Assembly (NCBI RefSeq): GCF_050942425.1
Contig: NZ_CP192063.1
Span: forward strand, 5,022,001-5,086,000
Direction of reading: 5' to 3'
DNA: 64,000 bases
Source of the DNA: Actinoallomurus sp050942425
GTDB lineage: Bacteria > Actinomycetota > Actinomycetes > Streptosporangiales > Streptosporangiaceae
Positions 63,240 through 64,000 of this stretch are shown here, piece by piece. Below the pieces are notes generated by a model. It saw only the letters and a program-made list of their open reading frames with translations. It ran no database searches and had not been told where the DNA came from. Position numbers and translations under genes: made by a program. Each line of letters opens with the position of its first letter. Positions within the stretch are counted from its first letter, which is position 1.

Positions 63240-63865
63240 CGAGCGTCCTCGCCCGAGGAGATCGCGCCGTGCAGGAACAGATCCACGAGTTCTTCGGCGG
63301 TCAGCGGGTCGGGCGCGCCGGTGCGACCGGCGGACATCACCACGAGCTGGAAGGCGTCCGCCAGTCGTTCGGCGGAGAGTCGCAGCCGGTCCTGGTCGGG
63401 CTCGAACAGGGCGGCCAGCGCCGCGCGAGGTGCCGCCAGCCCCGCTTCGCGATCCGGGAGGCGGCCCTCCGCATCCGGCTTGGGAGGCTCGAGCCGCCCG
63501 GTCGCGGCCAGGGCCGAGATCACGGCGCCCATGCGGGTCAGGTAACCGCGGATCACCTCGGCCGCCTCGGTGAGCCGGTCCGCGAGCGGCTGATCGAGCG
63601 AGATCGCCTCCAGGTGCCGGACGGTGTCGTCGGGCCGCAGGGCCTCGGCCACGCAGGCCTTGAGCAGGGCGTCCTTGTCCGGGAACACCCGGAAGATCGT
63701 GCCTTCGCCGATGCCCGCGGCTCTGGCGACCTTCGCCGTCGTCACCGAGGCGCCGTACTCGACGACGAGGGGGAGGGCCGCGGCGACGATCATCGCGCGG
63801 CGCTGGTCGGCGTCCATGGCCGGCGCGCGGCGCCGGGAAGGCGTGGGGGAGCTTTTTTCCGTCAT
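63236..63865 (-). CDS. TetR family transcriptional regulator
   Basis: 209 residues. N-terminal HTH (MIVAAALPLVVEYGASVTTAKVARAAGIGEGTIFRVFPDKDALLKACV), then a helical ligand-binding domain. It precedes the efflux pump gene and shares an overlapping stop/start with it. A perfect palindrome lies 14-31 bp upstream of the ATG. Confidence 0.92.
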   Translation of the reverse strand: MTEKSSPTPSRRRAPAMDADQRRAMIVAAALPLVVEYGASVTTAKVARAAGIGEGTIFRVFPDKDALLKACVAEALRPDDTVRHLEAISLDQPLADRLTEAAEVIRGYLTRMGAVISALAATGRLEPPKPDAEGRLPDREAGLAAPRAALAALFEPDQDRLRLSAERLADAFQLVVMSAGRTGAPDPLTAEELVDLFLHGAISSGEDAR

Positions 63866-63878
63866 GCCTCCACAGTAT

Positions 63879-63896
63879 GGAGTGAGTACTCACTCC
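63879..63896. promoter_or_regulatory. Perfect 18-bp TetR operator
   Basis: GGAGTGAGT followed by ACTCACTCC, at the promoter of the TetR/efflux operon. The TGAGTACTCA core is common for TetR sites that control DHA2 pumps. Confidence 0.7.
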
Positions 63897-63916
63897 GTCA
63901 ATCGATCGACACGCGA

Positions 63917-63948
63917 GCTAGAGAGTTAGAAAGCTAGTGTGCTAGCAT
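63917..63948. repeat. Four 8-bp iterons upstream of a ribbon-helix-helix-like gene
   Basis: Units begin at 63917, 63925, 63933 and 63941. Each starts G(C/T)TAG. They end eight bases before the ATG of the next gene. Short evenly spaced iterons are bound by ribbon-helix-helix dimers in other systems; here the gene product fits that family. Confidence 0.6.
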
Positions 63949-63955
63949 CGGCCTC

Positions 63956-64000
63956 ATGGGTGATGCGGAGGTCAAGCAGTTCAACGTGTACCTGCCGGTG
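63956..64000 (+). CDS. Start of a probable ribbon-helix-helix protein, cut by window edge
   Basis: Only 15 codons are visible, reading MGDAEVKQFNVYLPV. KQFNVYLPV is the typical first strand of actinobacterial CopG/ribbon-helix-helix proteins. No Shine-Dalgarno is present, so translation may be leaderless. The iterons just upstream suggest autoregulation. The rest of the gene is outside the window, so this is a provisional call. Confidence 0.5.
   Translation, partial: MGDAEVKQFNVYLPV

Noticed and set aside
61806..63545. A 579-codon Gln/Arg/Glu-rich open frame opposite the MFS pump gene
   Set aside because: Low-complexity translation with no family; the minus strand encodes a full DHA2 transporter and TetR.

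Overview
The window is high-GC actinobacterial DNA. It has GTG and TTG starts, ATGA/GTGA overlaps, a pafBC-tatAC-helY block, SpoIIE-type phosphatase signalling and many secreted carbohydrate-active proteins with CBM2, fibronectin III or ricin modules. This fits a filamentous, sporulating actinomycete of the Streptomyces/Streptosporangiales kind; the genus cannot be fixed from the sequence alone. No tRNA, rRNA, CRISPR array or phage module was seen.

Layout. 1-9.3 kb: the tail of an ArsR-like regulator, a DUF3291 protein, a small His-rich secreted protein, a DUF3866 protein, then pafB-pafC, tatA-tatC and helY. 9.4-17 kb is an accessory block: a solute-binding protein paired with a membrane protein that fuses a solute-binding and a VWA domain, a Crp/Fnr regulator, a small membrane protein and an ANTAR-PAS-SpoIIE phosphatase. 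It lies among a 5'-3' exonuclease gene and an M24 peptidase gene that are near helY in mycobacteria. 18.6-26.3 kb: acyl-CoA dehydrogenase, AsnC regulator, a two-gene membrane unit, a haemolysin-III protein, dihydrolipoamide dehydrogenase, a ThiF-like protein, and a divergent NmrA-like/MarR pair. 26.5-34.9 kb: a GH92 mannosidase, an S-adenosylhomocysteine riboswitch driving metH, and an MFS transporter that appears to start at ATC.

35-45 kb is the highlight: a compact gene cluster for a C-N-linked aminocyclitol pseudosugar. One arm holds a dehydrogenase, a class III aminotransferase, a VldE/ValL-type pseudoglycosyltransferase and an RmlD-like reductase. The divergent arm holds a dehydroquinate-synthase-like sugar phosphate cyclase, a kinase-isomerase fusion and a GlgC/ValB-like nucleotidyltransferase. 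Together they can be mapped, step by step, onto the validoxylamine pathway, but the cyclase motif and the fusion differ from the known clusters.

45-50 kb encodes secreted enzymes (PQQ-type sugar dehydrogenase, VanX-like dipeptidase, GH18 chitinase). 50-54 kb is a nucleoside-type salvage operon (GntR, ADP-ribosylglycohydrolase, NCS1 permease, PfkB kinase) in which a TnpB element has destroyed the permease and kinase genes. 54.9-61.6 kb is a ROK-regulated ABC sugar uptake operon with a GH4 glycosidase and a BadF-type kinase. The ROK operator has a look-alike in front of the chitinase. The window ends with a TetR-controlled MFS pump and the start of a likely ribbon-helix-helix gene behind four 8-bp iterons.
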